A DNA stretch of 64,000 nucleotides from Vitis vinifera (lineage: Eukaryota; Streptophyta; Magnoliopsida; Vitales; Vitaceae). Of the stretch, positions 35,586 through 46,174 are shown piece by piece; the first letter of the stretch is position 1; each line of letters opens with the position of its first letter. A program made the position numbers and the translations under genes. Below the pieces are notes generated by a model that was not told the origin of the DNA, made no database searches, and worked only from the letters and a program-made list of their open reading frames with translations. The stretch is taken from the NCBI RefSeq assembly GCF_030704535.1, contig NC_081820.1, positions 129,001 to 193,000 of the forward strand, in the 5' to 3' direction.

Positions 35586-38500
35586 ATGGCTGCAGAGGAG
35601 GCAAAAACAAAAATGGGAGGGTACGGGGGAATGGTGAGCGTGGTGGCCGAGGGATCGGAATCAGCAGCTGAGGAGACACTGATGCTGTGGTGTACTCAGC
35701 AGCCCACATACTCCCAGCACAACGCCTTCGTCTCCCAATCATCCCTCTCTCTTCATCTCGACGCCTGCGGCCACTCTCTCTCCATTTTCCAATCCCCTTC
35801 TTCATTGGTACTCTTCTCTCTCCTCTCTCTTTTGTTGCTGCTATGCATTCAGTTCTCTAAATTAAAATAACTCCAGGGCAAACCTGGAGTGACTGGATCT
35901 GTGATGTGGGATAGTGGAGTTGTATTGGGGAAGTTCCTAGAACATGCTGTGGACTCAGGGCTGCTGCTTCTTCAAGGCAAGAAGGTTGTTGAACTGGGCT
36001 CTGGCTGTGGTTTAGTTGGGTAATCATTTTCACAATCTCATTCTTCACTTTCTTCGGTCCCGTATCTTAATCTTATATTTGTTACATAAAAAGAAAAAGG
36101 AAAAAAAGATGGGTTACTTCAAAAGAAATGAAAGTCCTCAATGGTTATCATTTGGGACTGGCTTTCAATCAGGAGAAACTTATAACTTGTAGAAACCCTG
36201 ATCAAGAAGAAACCAACTTGGCCTTCGGTGTTGGGGTTGGCCCATATCAGCTTGATATAAATTATTAGTTACATTGCTGATCCACTGTTATCTAACAACT
36301 GAAGCTTTTGGGTCAAATTGGTGACTTAGCATGGTCACAGAGCATTCTTTTACCAGAGGTGAAAAGTTTTGCAAGCTCAAGAAGGCTGCCCCCTAAGCTT
36401 TAAGTTCTATTGGTAGGTGAATACAAGTGTTCAGTGCTGATGTAGTTTGGCGTTTAATTCTTTTACCCCTATCTGTTATAGCATAGCTACATGGCTAAAA
36501 TAATCTAATACCCCTTTTTTCCTTGTTCTATCTTAGGCCCAATTAAATTGCAAAGAATGTCTAATTTTGTGTTTCTAAGGCTATGAATGATGGAATGATA
36601 GGAATTCTTCTTTTTTTTGTTGAACACATCTGTTGGCTGCATATTTTCTTGATAGGCTTGTTTTGGAACATATCCCACACAACACCCCAATCCTTGCCAT
36701 GGGATGTCCGACTTGGGTACTTAACATACTTGATTGTACATCTAAGATAGCTCTCAGGTGATTTGGGCTTATCAAGAAGGCATGTCACCGATGTTCGTGC
36801 ACCACTGTGCTACAATACAATTTTAACATGAAAAATTAGAAACATAATTTGGAATTTTCTATTTGACTCTATTATCCAGACCAGGAAGTCTCCATTGCTC
36901 ATATTGGTAGTGGGTTGTTCTTATTTTGTGCTCCCAGCTGCATTGCTGCTCTTTTGGGTGCTCAAGTTTTTCTTACTGATCTTCCTGATAGACTGAGGTT
37001 GCTGAAAAAGAATGTTGAAACCAATCTGAAACAAGGAGACCTGCGGGGTTCTGCAACAGTACACGAGCTTACATGGGGTGATGATCCTGAACCAGAATTG
37101 ATTGAACCTCTGCCTGATTATGGTAATAACCCTACCCTGCTCTCTTCTTTCACTCATAAAAAATACTTCCAAATCTTTGTTACTCCAATTTTAGATGATG
37201 ATAGAGTAATTAGTGCAACCTTCACTTTCAATGCACAAAACAGGATTTTTCATTAGGTCTTGCTTGCTTTCCTTGGTGTGTATATATATTCTTTTGGTAC
37301 TGAAAAGTGAAACATTTCTTACATCAAAGAAGATAATTTTTGGATTTTTTTGTTCTTTCATGATTAAAGATTTGACTTAGCAAAGCTTCTGATTTGTTAT
37401 CAGAGGATTGAGCAAAGGAATATGAAATCTTCGAAAGTTGATTCCATGGATTGGGCTTGTTCTATTGGTGGTTCATACCCAACTTCAGCACTTCAGTTGT
37501 TCTCATAACAGATTGTATGAAGTCACATTAGAAATTTTTTTGGACTCTAGAAGCTGAAAAGGTTTTCAGGTAGTGAATGGGAAAGTATTTGAAGCGCTTA
37601 TCATTTCCTTGCCAGACATTTAGAAGGTGTTTGCCATTGAACACAATGGCTCATATGTGGGTATAGGATTTGTCTTGATCCAAGAAGGAATGCCAGTTGC
37701 TTTCTTTACTGAAGAACTCAACAATGCACATTTGTGATATGAAATTGAGTTAAATTCTATCATGCATGCAATAAAATTAGAGTTAGCACCTAGTACACCA
37801 TGAATTTATTCTTTCTTCGGACCATGAATTGGTCAAGTATATAGCAAGACAAATCAAACCAAAAGCATGCCAAGTGAGTTAACTATTTGCAAGGATTCAC
37901 GTTCACATTAACTCACAGGACTGGGATTCAAAAATAAAGATTTGTACATGGATAATTCTTAATTTTTCCATACCTTGCAAGTGACTGTGTCATGGATACA
38001 CCACTTTTGACGGATTCCTTTTCAAAGGGGATTCCATTGCATTTCAAATTGCTTGTGGGGGAAGATTGTAATAGAATTTCATGGGGTGTCAGCCATGAAA
38101 AGGGTATAACATTCATAAGTTCATCTTATGTAGACAGGGGCCCTATTTCCCTTGTTAGCTTTATTGATTGGCTTGGTTCTAAGTGAAGGCAGGTGATGTA
38201 TTTTGTTTCTTTCCTTCTCCCTATTGGGTGAGCCTTTTGGAGGCCAGTGTATACTTCCTATATACTTTGGGATGCTGTTTTGGTGTTTCCTTTTTTAAAT
38301 ATATAAACTCTCCTACTTATCAAAAAAAAAAAACATTCATCTTTTTTTGGCCTAGACTAAAAGTTGGCATTACTTGAAATGTTGACTGTTGTCATTGAGT
38401 AAAAAATCAGAAGGATTATCAGCTATTGCTGGTTGTTTGTCTGGCCTCCTATTCCTACTTCACCATGGAAGATGTACATATGGACTTTGTTCTTGGTCTT

Positions 38501-39941
38501 TCATGAAGTTGAATTTGTAAATACTGAAGTTTGATTGTCCACGTGGACACATTTTTAAAATGGGTTCATCCTCTTCCTTGTAAAAAATTCACAGATGCTG
38601 CACCTATGGTGGTAAGTATCTTTTCCAAAGGTGTGGTTTGTGAATTCCTCATACTATCACTTTAGATTGTGATACGGAATTCATTGTTAACTTGTAGAGG
38701 ACTTTATGGAGAAAGATAGGAATTGAATTATGATTTAGTAGTGTGTATCACCCATAAATGATGGTCAATAGAGGTCCCTGACCACAGTTTCAGGAATTTA
38801 GTATGATGTTGAGCTGGAGATAAAAATCAGCAACAGGATTTGGTGTTAACCAAAAGGACATGATACTCTTGAGTGTGTGTTGTTTCATGATCCTGAAAAG
38901 AGTTGAATGGTGAACAAGGATTAATGTATTTGGCTTTATTGTTCTTTACTTTTACAGTTGGAGTAACAGATTTGTCTTCACTATAAGTAGTTTAGTTTTG
39001 ATTTGTAGTTGATGCATTTTTCTTTTCATGGTAGAGTTAGGATTTTTCACTTAGGAAAGTTCATTTTGTTGACCTCACTTCTGTTTTCCATGTTTTACAT
39101 TATTGGATCATCATGCATTCATTCATTTGATTGTTTTTTTTTTTTTAAAGCTTTCTTTTGTTTTAGTTGTTGAATTCCAAATTTATCTCTTCTATGATTG
39201 ATTGTTTGGTTTGGGATTTTGGTCTGCATTTGGCTACAGCTTGTCTGAAAGTCAAGTTGTCAGTGAGCCTGAACCAGGTCCATATTTGGAACTAGGACTT
39301 GATCCAAGTTGCAGATGTCAAGAGCCAATACATACATAGCAGCCATCTAAAGAATGATTAACCAAGTTCCTTCTCCTCTTTCTGGATTTGTTGATGCAAA
39401 GAGGAGAACATTTTCAACCAGGGTCTGGCTCACAGACCTACCAAATAATGTGCTATATCCTGCATTTCATCTACTGCTTTTTCCTTGAAACATAGCAAAA
39501 AACTGTCAATTAATGTTTAAAATATGTCATATTCATCAAAAAATTTGTGTGAGTTAGAATTTTTTCTGTACTGTCTGCATATCTTTTAAAACACAATGCA
39601 TTATTTCAGTACTAGGGTCAGATGTAATTTATAGCGAGGGTGCAGTGGCTGATTTGTTAGTGACACTAATGCAGCTATGTGGGGCTCAAACAACAATTGT
39701 TTTGGCTGGAGAACTTCGAAATGGTAACAAGATACAATTTGTTGTTCATTGTTCTTATCATGCAAATGCATAGATATTAATCCTTTTTGCTTTGGCAGAT
39801 TCCATCCTAGAATACTTTTTAGAAGCTGCAATGAAGGATTTCATGGTTGGGCGCGTGGACCAAACACAGTGGCATCCAGATTATTGCAGCCCCCGTGTCG
39901 TTATATATATTCTGGTGAAAAAGAAAAGTCCCACAACATGA
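35586..39941 (+). CDS. METTL21-type protein-lysine methyltransferase (Methyltransf_16), five exons
   Basis: Exons: 35586-35807, 35877-36019, 36938-37122, 39610-39723, 39799-39941; 268 residues, all GT-AG. The fold is a class I methyltransferase that uses S-adenosylmethionine. SVMWD (82-86) and the motif-I loop VVELGSGCGLVG (111-122) are typical, as are FLTDLPD (133-139) and GSDVIYSEGAV, the DxxY-type motif of lysine methyltransferases in the METTL21/VCP-KMT group. Related human enzymes methylate chaperones; the plant substrate is unknown. The frame is open back to a GTG at 35556, but the first ATG, at 35586, is the better start. Intron 3 is 2.5 kb and holds a Ty3/gypsy fragment and a LINE tail. 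All exons join in frame. Confidence 0.9.
37585..37910 (+). mobile_element. Ty3/gypsy reverse transcriptase-RNase H fossil in the methyltransferase gene intron 3
   Basis: A short stretch reads like the start of a gypsy-type RNase H domain (GFVLIQEGMPVAFFTEELN). It is an old, heavily broken fragment without visible LTRs, flanked on the right by a LINE tail. Its ends are approximate. Confidence 0.6.
37960..38333 (+). mobile_element. 5'-truncated LINE 3' end in the methyltransferase gene intron 3
   Basis: The sequence ends like a LINE ORF2 and 3' UTR: a frame ending SLVSFIDWLGSK and a stop, then CTTGGG-containing UTR, TACTTATC and 12 As at 38322-38333. The left border is uncertain and I did not find a clear target-site duplication. 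The 3' end matches that of the intact LINE at the window start, so it belongs to a related family. Confidence 0.7.
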
Positions 39942-40733
39942 AAATGGTTTAATATGCTCCGGTTTCAGGCTGGGTAAGAGGGTAAGAGCAAGGTTTACCT
40001 GGAGTTGTGGAGCAAGATGTGATGAAGGCTGCCTCATCTCCCATGTTCATTAGGTGGGAACTTCTCTATGATGGTTTTGTAATTGATTTCATATCTATTT
40101 GTGAGACCATTCATGCTAGTACAGTGGCATTTTTTATTTTATTTTTTCCTTTTTACAATTTGAATTTGAAACTCCAGAATTGTAACACTGAAGCTTATTT
40201 GAAGAAAGGATCCAAGAATTTGGCAGGAAAATTGCTACCAAAATTCAGAGGTTCCCTTGGTTTTGCCCTTATGCTAGGATCCAGATATGGATATGGAGAA
40301 TATATAAGTTATGGTCTACGTGGCAATGGTTTGGGAAACAGTTTTTAAAAAACAGTTTTTAATTATATAAAAAAAATATTTTTTTTCTGATTTATGTTAT
40401 TTAATGAAGGTATTATATAATTAATTATAATACAAAAGTTCTCAAAATGTTTTTTATATGTTTTATTATTTTTTAAAATACTTAAGAAAAAACATTAGAA
40501 AATTTATAATTTGTTTTAAAAACAATTTGTCTTAGAACAAAAAATCATTTTTAAGTACAGTTTCGAAACATGCTTCTCGTATTAGGTATTACATTAAAAA
40601 CCCTTTTCCCCCCTTTCTCCATAATTTTCTAACCAAGCTTAAGAAGATGACCAAAAAGGGGCTTTTCGAATGGCTAATATAATTTTTTTTTTTAAATATT
40701 AAAGAAGAAACAATCTTTCAATCAAAAATAATA
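39942..40733. other. 3' flank of the methyltransferase gene with an AT-rich MITE-like unit
   Basis: The first part is probably 3' UTR. At 40327-40573 an AT-rich unit has imperfect inverted ends (GGTTTGGGAAACAGTTTTT against AAGTACAGTTTCGAAACATG), resembling hAT-type MITEs. No gene is seen. Confidence 0.4.
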
Positions 40734-41699
40734 GGGAGAATTATTTTTTGGGGGTAAATGGACCCCCAAATTAACAAAAAGTCCATATAACTCTTCAAAT
40801 TGAGTTGAAGAATATGAAATAGTAACGGACAAATTGTGGACCCCGCATTTTCGGCTCGTTGCGTTTCCCACTCGATGGCGAAACTCGATTTTGATTTGAA
40901 AAATGATTTTTATTTATTAAAAAGAAATGACTTGGAGTCGCCACTTATTTTTGTTTTATTTTTAAAGGGTAAACAAAATAAGAAAGAAAAACCCTAAGTG
41001 TGACTCCTTGTTTTGGAAAAGGTGGTCTGTGAAAACCGGATCGGGTTCGGGGGTCGGGTTACTCATCGGGAAGGTACGGTAAAGACCGTAGCACCCCTCT
41101 AAGCCCCTAAAGTCGGGTCTCTACTAATAAAGTGAAACTGACGTGGCAATCGAATAAGAAAGTCAATGGGTACTCACATCAATCATGCATATATGAGAAT
41201 CAGAACATGTATAATGAATGATCAGAATGAGTGAATGCGTACCTGGGCAGCAAACAGCAACGCGCTATCAAGAAACGGGATTAGTGCACAATTAATGAAT
41301 TCAAAACATAGCTCATACATATCTAAGTGCAAAGCGAATCTCAAGTCAAAATACAGTAAGCACGATAATTGACAGTCAAAAAGGGTCAAGCATAGGGCCC
41401 CCAACAAAGCCCGATTTATTGTTCATGAGCTAGTCCCACAAAACCCGCATTTTGGAATCATGAAGGAATCACTATTGCTTATGTAAAGTCAAGAAGATCA
41501 GAAGATTATTTAGGAACTGAAATGTGATTAAAAACTATTCGAATGAAAACTGGATTATTGGAGCTTATTTGAAAATTGGAGTATTTGGACTTAAATTTTG
41601 AAGATTAGAGCTCCGGTGATTAAATTGGAATTTGTTAAAGAAAATGAGAAAACGGAATTTAGGAAATTGAACTGCGAGACCGTAGACTTGTGAAAGTTG

Positions 41700-43165
41700 A
41701 ATTTATAACAATGATAGTAATAAGGTCTTGAGAGTTTGAATCAACAATAATAATAGTAATAAGATTTCGAAAATCTGAATTAATGATAATAATAACAATG
41801 ATAAGATTTTAAAGGTGTGAATTAATAATAATAACAATGATAAGATTTTGAGAATTTGGATTAATGATAGTAATAATAATAATAAATAGATTTTGAGAGT
41901 TGAGTTAACGATAACGATAATAAGAGAGTTTGGGTTAGTTATGATGATAATAATAATGATTAGATGTTGAAAGTGCGAATTAATAATAATGATAATGACG
42001 AGATTTCGGAGGGTTGGATTAGTGATAATGATAAATAATAATAAATAGTGGCTGAAAATATGAATTAATAATAATGATAATAATAAGATTTTTGAAAGTT
42101 CGGATTAATGATAGTAATAATGATAATAAATAGATTATGAAAGTTGAGTCAATAATAATGATAATAATAAGATTTTGAGAGTTGGGATTAATGATAACAA
42201 TAAATAATGATAAATAGATTTCTGAAAATGTGAATTAATAGTAATGATAATAATGAGGTTTTGATTAATGATAGTAATAATAATCATAAATAGATTTTGA
42301 GAGTTGAGTTAACGATAACGATAATAAGAGAGTTTGGGTTAGTTATGATGATAATAATAATGATTAGATGTTGAAAGTGCGAATTAATAATAATGATAAT
42401 GACGAGATTTCGGAGGGTTGGATTAGTGATAATGATAAATAATAATAAATAGTGGCTGAAAATATGAATTAATAATAATGATAATAATAAGATTTTTGAA
42501 AGTTCGGATTAATGATAGTAATAATGATAATAAATAGATTATGAAAGTTGAGTCAATAATAATGATAATAATAAGATTTTGAGAGTTGGGATTAATGATA
42601 ACAATAAATAATGATAAATAGATTTCTGAAAATGTGAATTAATAGTAATGATAATAATGAGGTTTTGAAAATTGAGTTAGTAATAATAATAATAGGGTTT
42701 TGAAAGTTTAGATTAATGATAATAATAATAATAATGAATAGATTTTGAGAATTTGAGGTAATAATAATAATAATAATAATGAGAATGATAATAATAACAA
42801 TGATTAATAATAAAAATAATAACAATGGTAATAATAATTAATAATAATAATAATAACAATGATTAATAATTAATAACAACAATGATTAATAATAATTAAT
42901 AATAATAATAATGGTGATAATAATTATAATAATAATAATAACAATGATTAATAATAATTAATGATAACAAGATGATAATTAATGATAATAATAATAACAA
43001 TGATTAATAATTAATAATAACAATGATTAATAATAATAATAATGGTGATGATAATTAATAATAATAACAATAACAATGATTAATAATAATTAACAACAAT
43101 GATTAATAATAATTAATAATAATAATAATGGTGATAATAATTAATAATAATAGTGATAAATGATA
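41700..43165. repeat. Triplet-rich (AAT/ATG) repeat array inside LTR copy 2
   Basis: About 1.4 kb is built from AAT, ATG and GAT units. The left half has longer spaced motifs (GATTTTGAGAGTT and variants); the right half, from about 42740, is almost pure AATAATAAT with ATTAAT interruptions. It has no spacers of fixed length and is not a CRISPR array. Confidence 0.9.
41861..42668. repeat. 404-bp tandem duplication within the triplet array
   Basis: The segment starting near 41861 recurs at near 42265. From TAGATTTTGAGAGTTGAG (41887 and 42291) onward, about 370 bases look identical by eye, including less repetitive parts such as GAGATTTCGGAGGGTTGG. Exact identity in such mutable DNA points to a very recent duplication, or to an assembly artefact. 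Confidence 0.85.
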
Positions 43166-43384
43166 ACATGCATCCATCAAGCCCAAAGCCCATAAGCCCG
43201 GACTCACTAGCATGCCCCGTCTTCATCAAGCCCAAACCCATAATAATAATAAAATCACCCTAGCAACCCTGGTCTGGTCCAAGTGCATCAACAAAGCCCA
43301 AGCCCAAATCCAAACCTCCACATCCAGCAGCAAGCCTTCAAGCCCAAATCCAAACCTCCAAGTCCACCAGCAAGCTTTCAAGTC

Positions 43385-43900
43385 ATCTTCTTCCTCACCT
43401 CCGGAGACGGCGACGGAGGAAATGAAGGTGAGAGAGGCAACGCCGGAGGGGCCTCGAAATCAGTCCAGGATGCCCGGTTTCTGCGCCGCCACCTTGATTA
43501 TCGCCACCCGTGCCGCATCCGCCGTCACGTTCCAGCGTCGGCGTTCATGAGAGGAGCCCGCAGCTGCAGCTTGGTGTCTGCGCATGAGGATGGAGCCAGC
43601 AGCCGCGGCCTTTGCAGGCGCGTGAGGGGCTTCTTCGGTCGAACCTGGCCGTCTGGGGGGGAAAACTCGCCACGTACGTCGCCGGCGATGCTGCTGCCAT
43701 CGAGTTCCTGCAGCAGGCGGGCTGGGCAAAGCGCCTTCAAGGGGCGGCGACGACGAGGGAGAGTCGGCGGCGACACCCTCACGTGGAACGCGAGGTGCAT
43801 GGGACTCGCGGGAACACCGTGGGAGAGCCTCATGCTCCCAAAACTGCATCCGGGGCTCTCCATTTGCTAGGATGAATGGAGCTGGAGTGAGCATCTCCAG
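43385..43900. other. GC-rich island within LTR copy 2
   Basis: This half-kilobase is strikingly GC- and CpG-rich compared with everything around it, with open frames on both strands of 90-195 codons. The translations are low in complexity (Ala/Arg/Pro/Ser) and match nothing I recognise, so the open frames probably reflect base composition. It may be a captured host 5' leader or a regulatory part of the element. Confidence 0.5.
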
Positions 43901-44779
43901 CTGCCGTCTCGGTTGGCGCCTTCTTCAAGCTCAAGGTATGAGGAAACGGGAGGAGAATGATGAGGAAAAAAAAAAATAGAGGATAGGAGTGGATGCAGAT
44001 AGATATGGGTGTGCTGTTAAGGTGGAATGAGAACGTGAATGGTGAGCTTAATGGGTATTTGAAAGAGCAAGGTTGGCATGTGCGCATGGGGCTTTATATG
44101 CATGGGAAAGTTAGCAATAAGCGGGTAGGAAATGCATGGAAGGGGTAGTGGCCGGAATGAGAGATGTGAGACGTGAGTGGTGTTGGACATAACGGGTATG
44201 TGCGGCCATAAGATGAAAAACAGAGTATCAATAGCAAAGAGCCAACACAAAAAAAAAAAACAGAGTATCCAAACACATGAGCCTCATCTTATCTTGAAGT
44301 CAGAAGGTTCTCGCACAGGTGGGAAAACCGGGTTGAAACAAGACCCAAAGATATGGCTCAGGCATCCAAGGGAGAGGTAAAAAGGAATCGGATCACTCTT
44401 GAATGAAATTCATAGGAAGAACAAGGCACATATTATTGATAACACAGTCACAACAATAACAAGGAAAACAGCTGCAATCGGTATGTGATCCAGAAAACGC
44501 ACCTGATAAGCTTCCCTTCAACTGCCAAATCCGCAAGAAGACCCCTGCGTTCCTCCCTCTTTTTCCCTGCTTTTCCCTTCTTTTCTCTCCTTTTTCAGTC
44601 TTCCTCAGCAAGCCAGCCGTTGCTTCCTGCCATCCGCCGCACTCCTCTGCCCGAGCCAACCTCCCATCAGCCGCCTGAAAAAAAGAAAAAAAAAGAAAAG
44701 AACAAAGAAACTCCCCCCTGCTTCGCAGCCTCGGGGGGTGGGGGGTCTACACAAATATACTCTTTAAGAACATATATAA

Positions 44780-45085
44780 AATATTTTATAAAATTAAGTT
44801 AAATAAATTTTTTTCAATAATTTTTTTTTCAAAAATACTAAATTAAATAAAAATAGTTTTCAAAAATATTAAATTAAATAATTTTTTTTTCAAAAATATT
44901 AAATTAAATAATTTTTTTTTCAAAAATATTAAATTAAATTTTTTTTTCAAAAATATTAAATTAAATTAAAGTATTTAAAAAAAATATTTAATTAAATATT
45001 TTTTTAATATTAAATTAAATAAATTTATTTTTAAAAAATATTAAATTAAATAAAAGTATTTTTCAAAAATATTAATTTTTTCTCT
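44780..45085. repeat. Tandem array of about 30-bp AT-rich units
   Basis: Variants of TTTTTTTCAAAAATATTAAA followed by TTAAAT recur roughly nine times in a row in the right half of the interrupted MITE. Confidence 0.85.
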
Positions 45086-45238
45086 CAAAATCAACAAAGA
45101 GCATTTTTGGAAATACTAAAGGATGATATCATTCAACTCAATTTTCATACTTTCATTGGGTATTGGGCTCAATTTGAAGAGTTACATGAACCTTTTGTTA
45201 ATTTGGAGGTCCATCTACCCCCAAAACATAATTCTCCC

Positions 45239-46174
45239 AAAATAATTTTAAAACTTCCTTGAATTTCAAGAATTATATAAAAGTGAACTCATACCTTCAA
45301 AAAGTCGAATTTAATATAAAAAGGCTAGTGTAAAAAGAAAAAGAAAAAAAAAAAGGAGTTCAATGATTCAATATAAAAACACTGAAATTGATATAAAAAC
45401 TTTTAAGATAATTCAATGAAAAAGAAAAGTGAAGAGGGGAGTTGAATGTAAAAATGAAAGAAAAAAAAATAAAAGCAAAAGGTATGTTTGGCAATTATTT
45501 TTTAAAATAGTTTTTTATTTTTCATAATAAAAAAATATAAGAAAACATGTTTGATAAAAAACTATTTTTTATTTTTTATTGTTAAAAAAAAATAGTGTTT
45601 TCAAAAATCATCTTTTAATTATTTTCAATGATTTTTACTTATATTTTCAGTGTTATTCTATTAAAACACATTTAAAAATATTAAAAATAAGTTAAAAATA
45701 TTATAAGTTATCAAACAAACTTTCATAAAAAAATTATTTTTAAAAACTATTATTCAAAATTATTTTTTAAAACAATTACCTACCAATTTTCAATAATATT
45801 AAAAGGGATTAATTTCCTTCACCTTTTTTAAGGTTTTAACTAAATACATATAACTTTCATAGATTTAAAATTTCATCAAATACCTCCTTTTTCTTTTCAT
45901 TTCCCACTTAAAATAAGAAAGTTTTTTGATAAAAAATTAAATTCAAAGGGTTTAGTTGTATTTAGTCATAACCTCCGGAATATTAAAAAGGAAACCCTAA
46001 AAAGGGGAAAAAGATAAAATAAAGAAAGACCAAAACAAATGTTCCACTCACCTTCCGCTGCCCTCACCTCGCTGTTCTCTTCACCTACCCCAGGGCCATA
46101 AGCCACTTACCTACCACACGCCCATTTAAACTGGGAAATGGATTTCTTCATCCATCTTCATTTTTTGGATCCAG
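45239..46174. other. Upstream region of the ADH-like gene with an AT-rich MITE-like unit
   Basis: At 45480-45790 GGTATGTTTGGCAATTATTT is mirrored at the right by AAACAATTACCTACCAA, an inverted-end unit like hAT-type MITEs. The remainder is AT-rich, and about 140 bases before the ATG are a C-rich leader. No TATA element stands out. Confidence 0.45.

Larger units (their letters stand above)
40835..44751 (-). mobile_element. LTR-type element fossil, 3.9 kb, copy 2, inverted
   Basis: On the minus strand the element starts TGTAGACCCCC (44751) and ends GGGGTCCACA (40835). It is flanked by a 5-bp direct repeat CAAAT (40830-40834 and 44752-44756). The 3' 800 bases or so match copy 1 (29300-30115). 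The 5' part does not: here it holds a GC-rich stretch and a 1.4-kb triplet array, where copy 1 holds the TPS piece. It inserted into a Mutator-like MITE, so it is younger than that MITE. Same probable family as copy 1 (long LTR or solo LTR, perhaps Tat/Ogre type). No element genes are visible. Confidence 0.75.
40734..45238. mobile_element. Long-TIR MITE (Mutator-like), interrupted by an LTR-type element
   Basis: Inverted ends of about 70 bases run from GGGAGAATTATTTTTTGGGG at 40734 to its counterpart ending AATTCTCCC at 45238, at roughly 90 percent match. Outside them are AAAATAATA (40725-40733) and AAAATAATT (45239-45247), a 9-base duplication with one mismatch, as made by Mutator-like transposases. 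Without the 3.9-kb LTR-type insert the unit is about 580 bases and has no coding capacity. It includes a tandem array of about 30-bp AT-rich units (44780-45085). Confidence 0.8.

Noticed and set aside
41700-43165. Regular repeats that might suggest a CRISPR-like or coding array
   Set aside because: Units are triplets of AAT/ATG with no constant-length spacers, in a plant nuclear context; it is a microsatellite-type array.
43212-43894. Overlapping open frames of 112-195 codons on both strands
   Set aside because: They arise from GC-rich composition, give low-complexity proteins with no known domain, and lie inside the LTR-type element.
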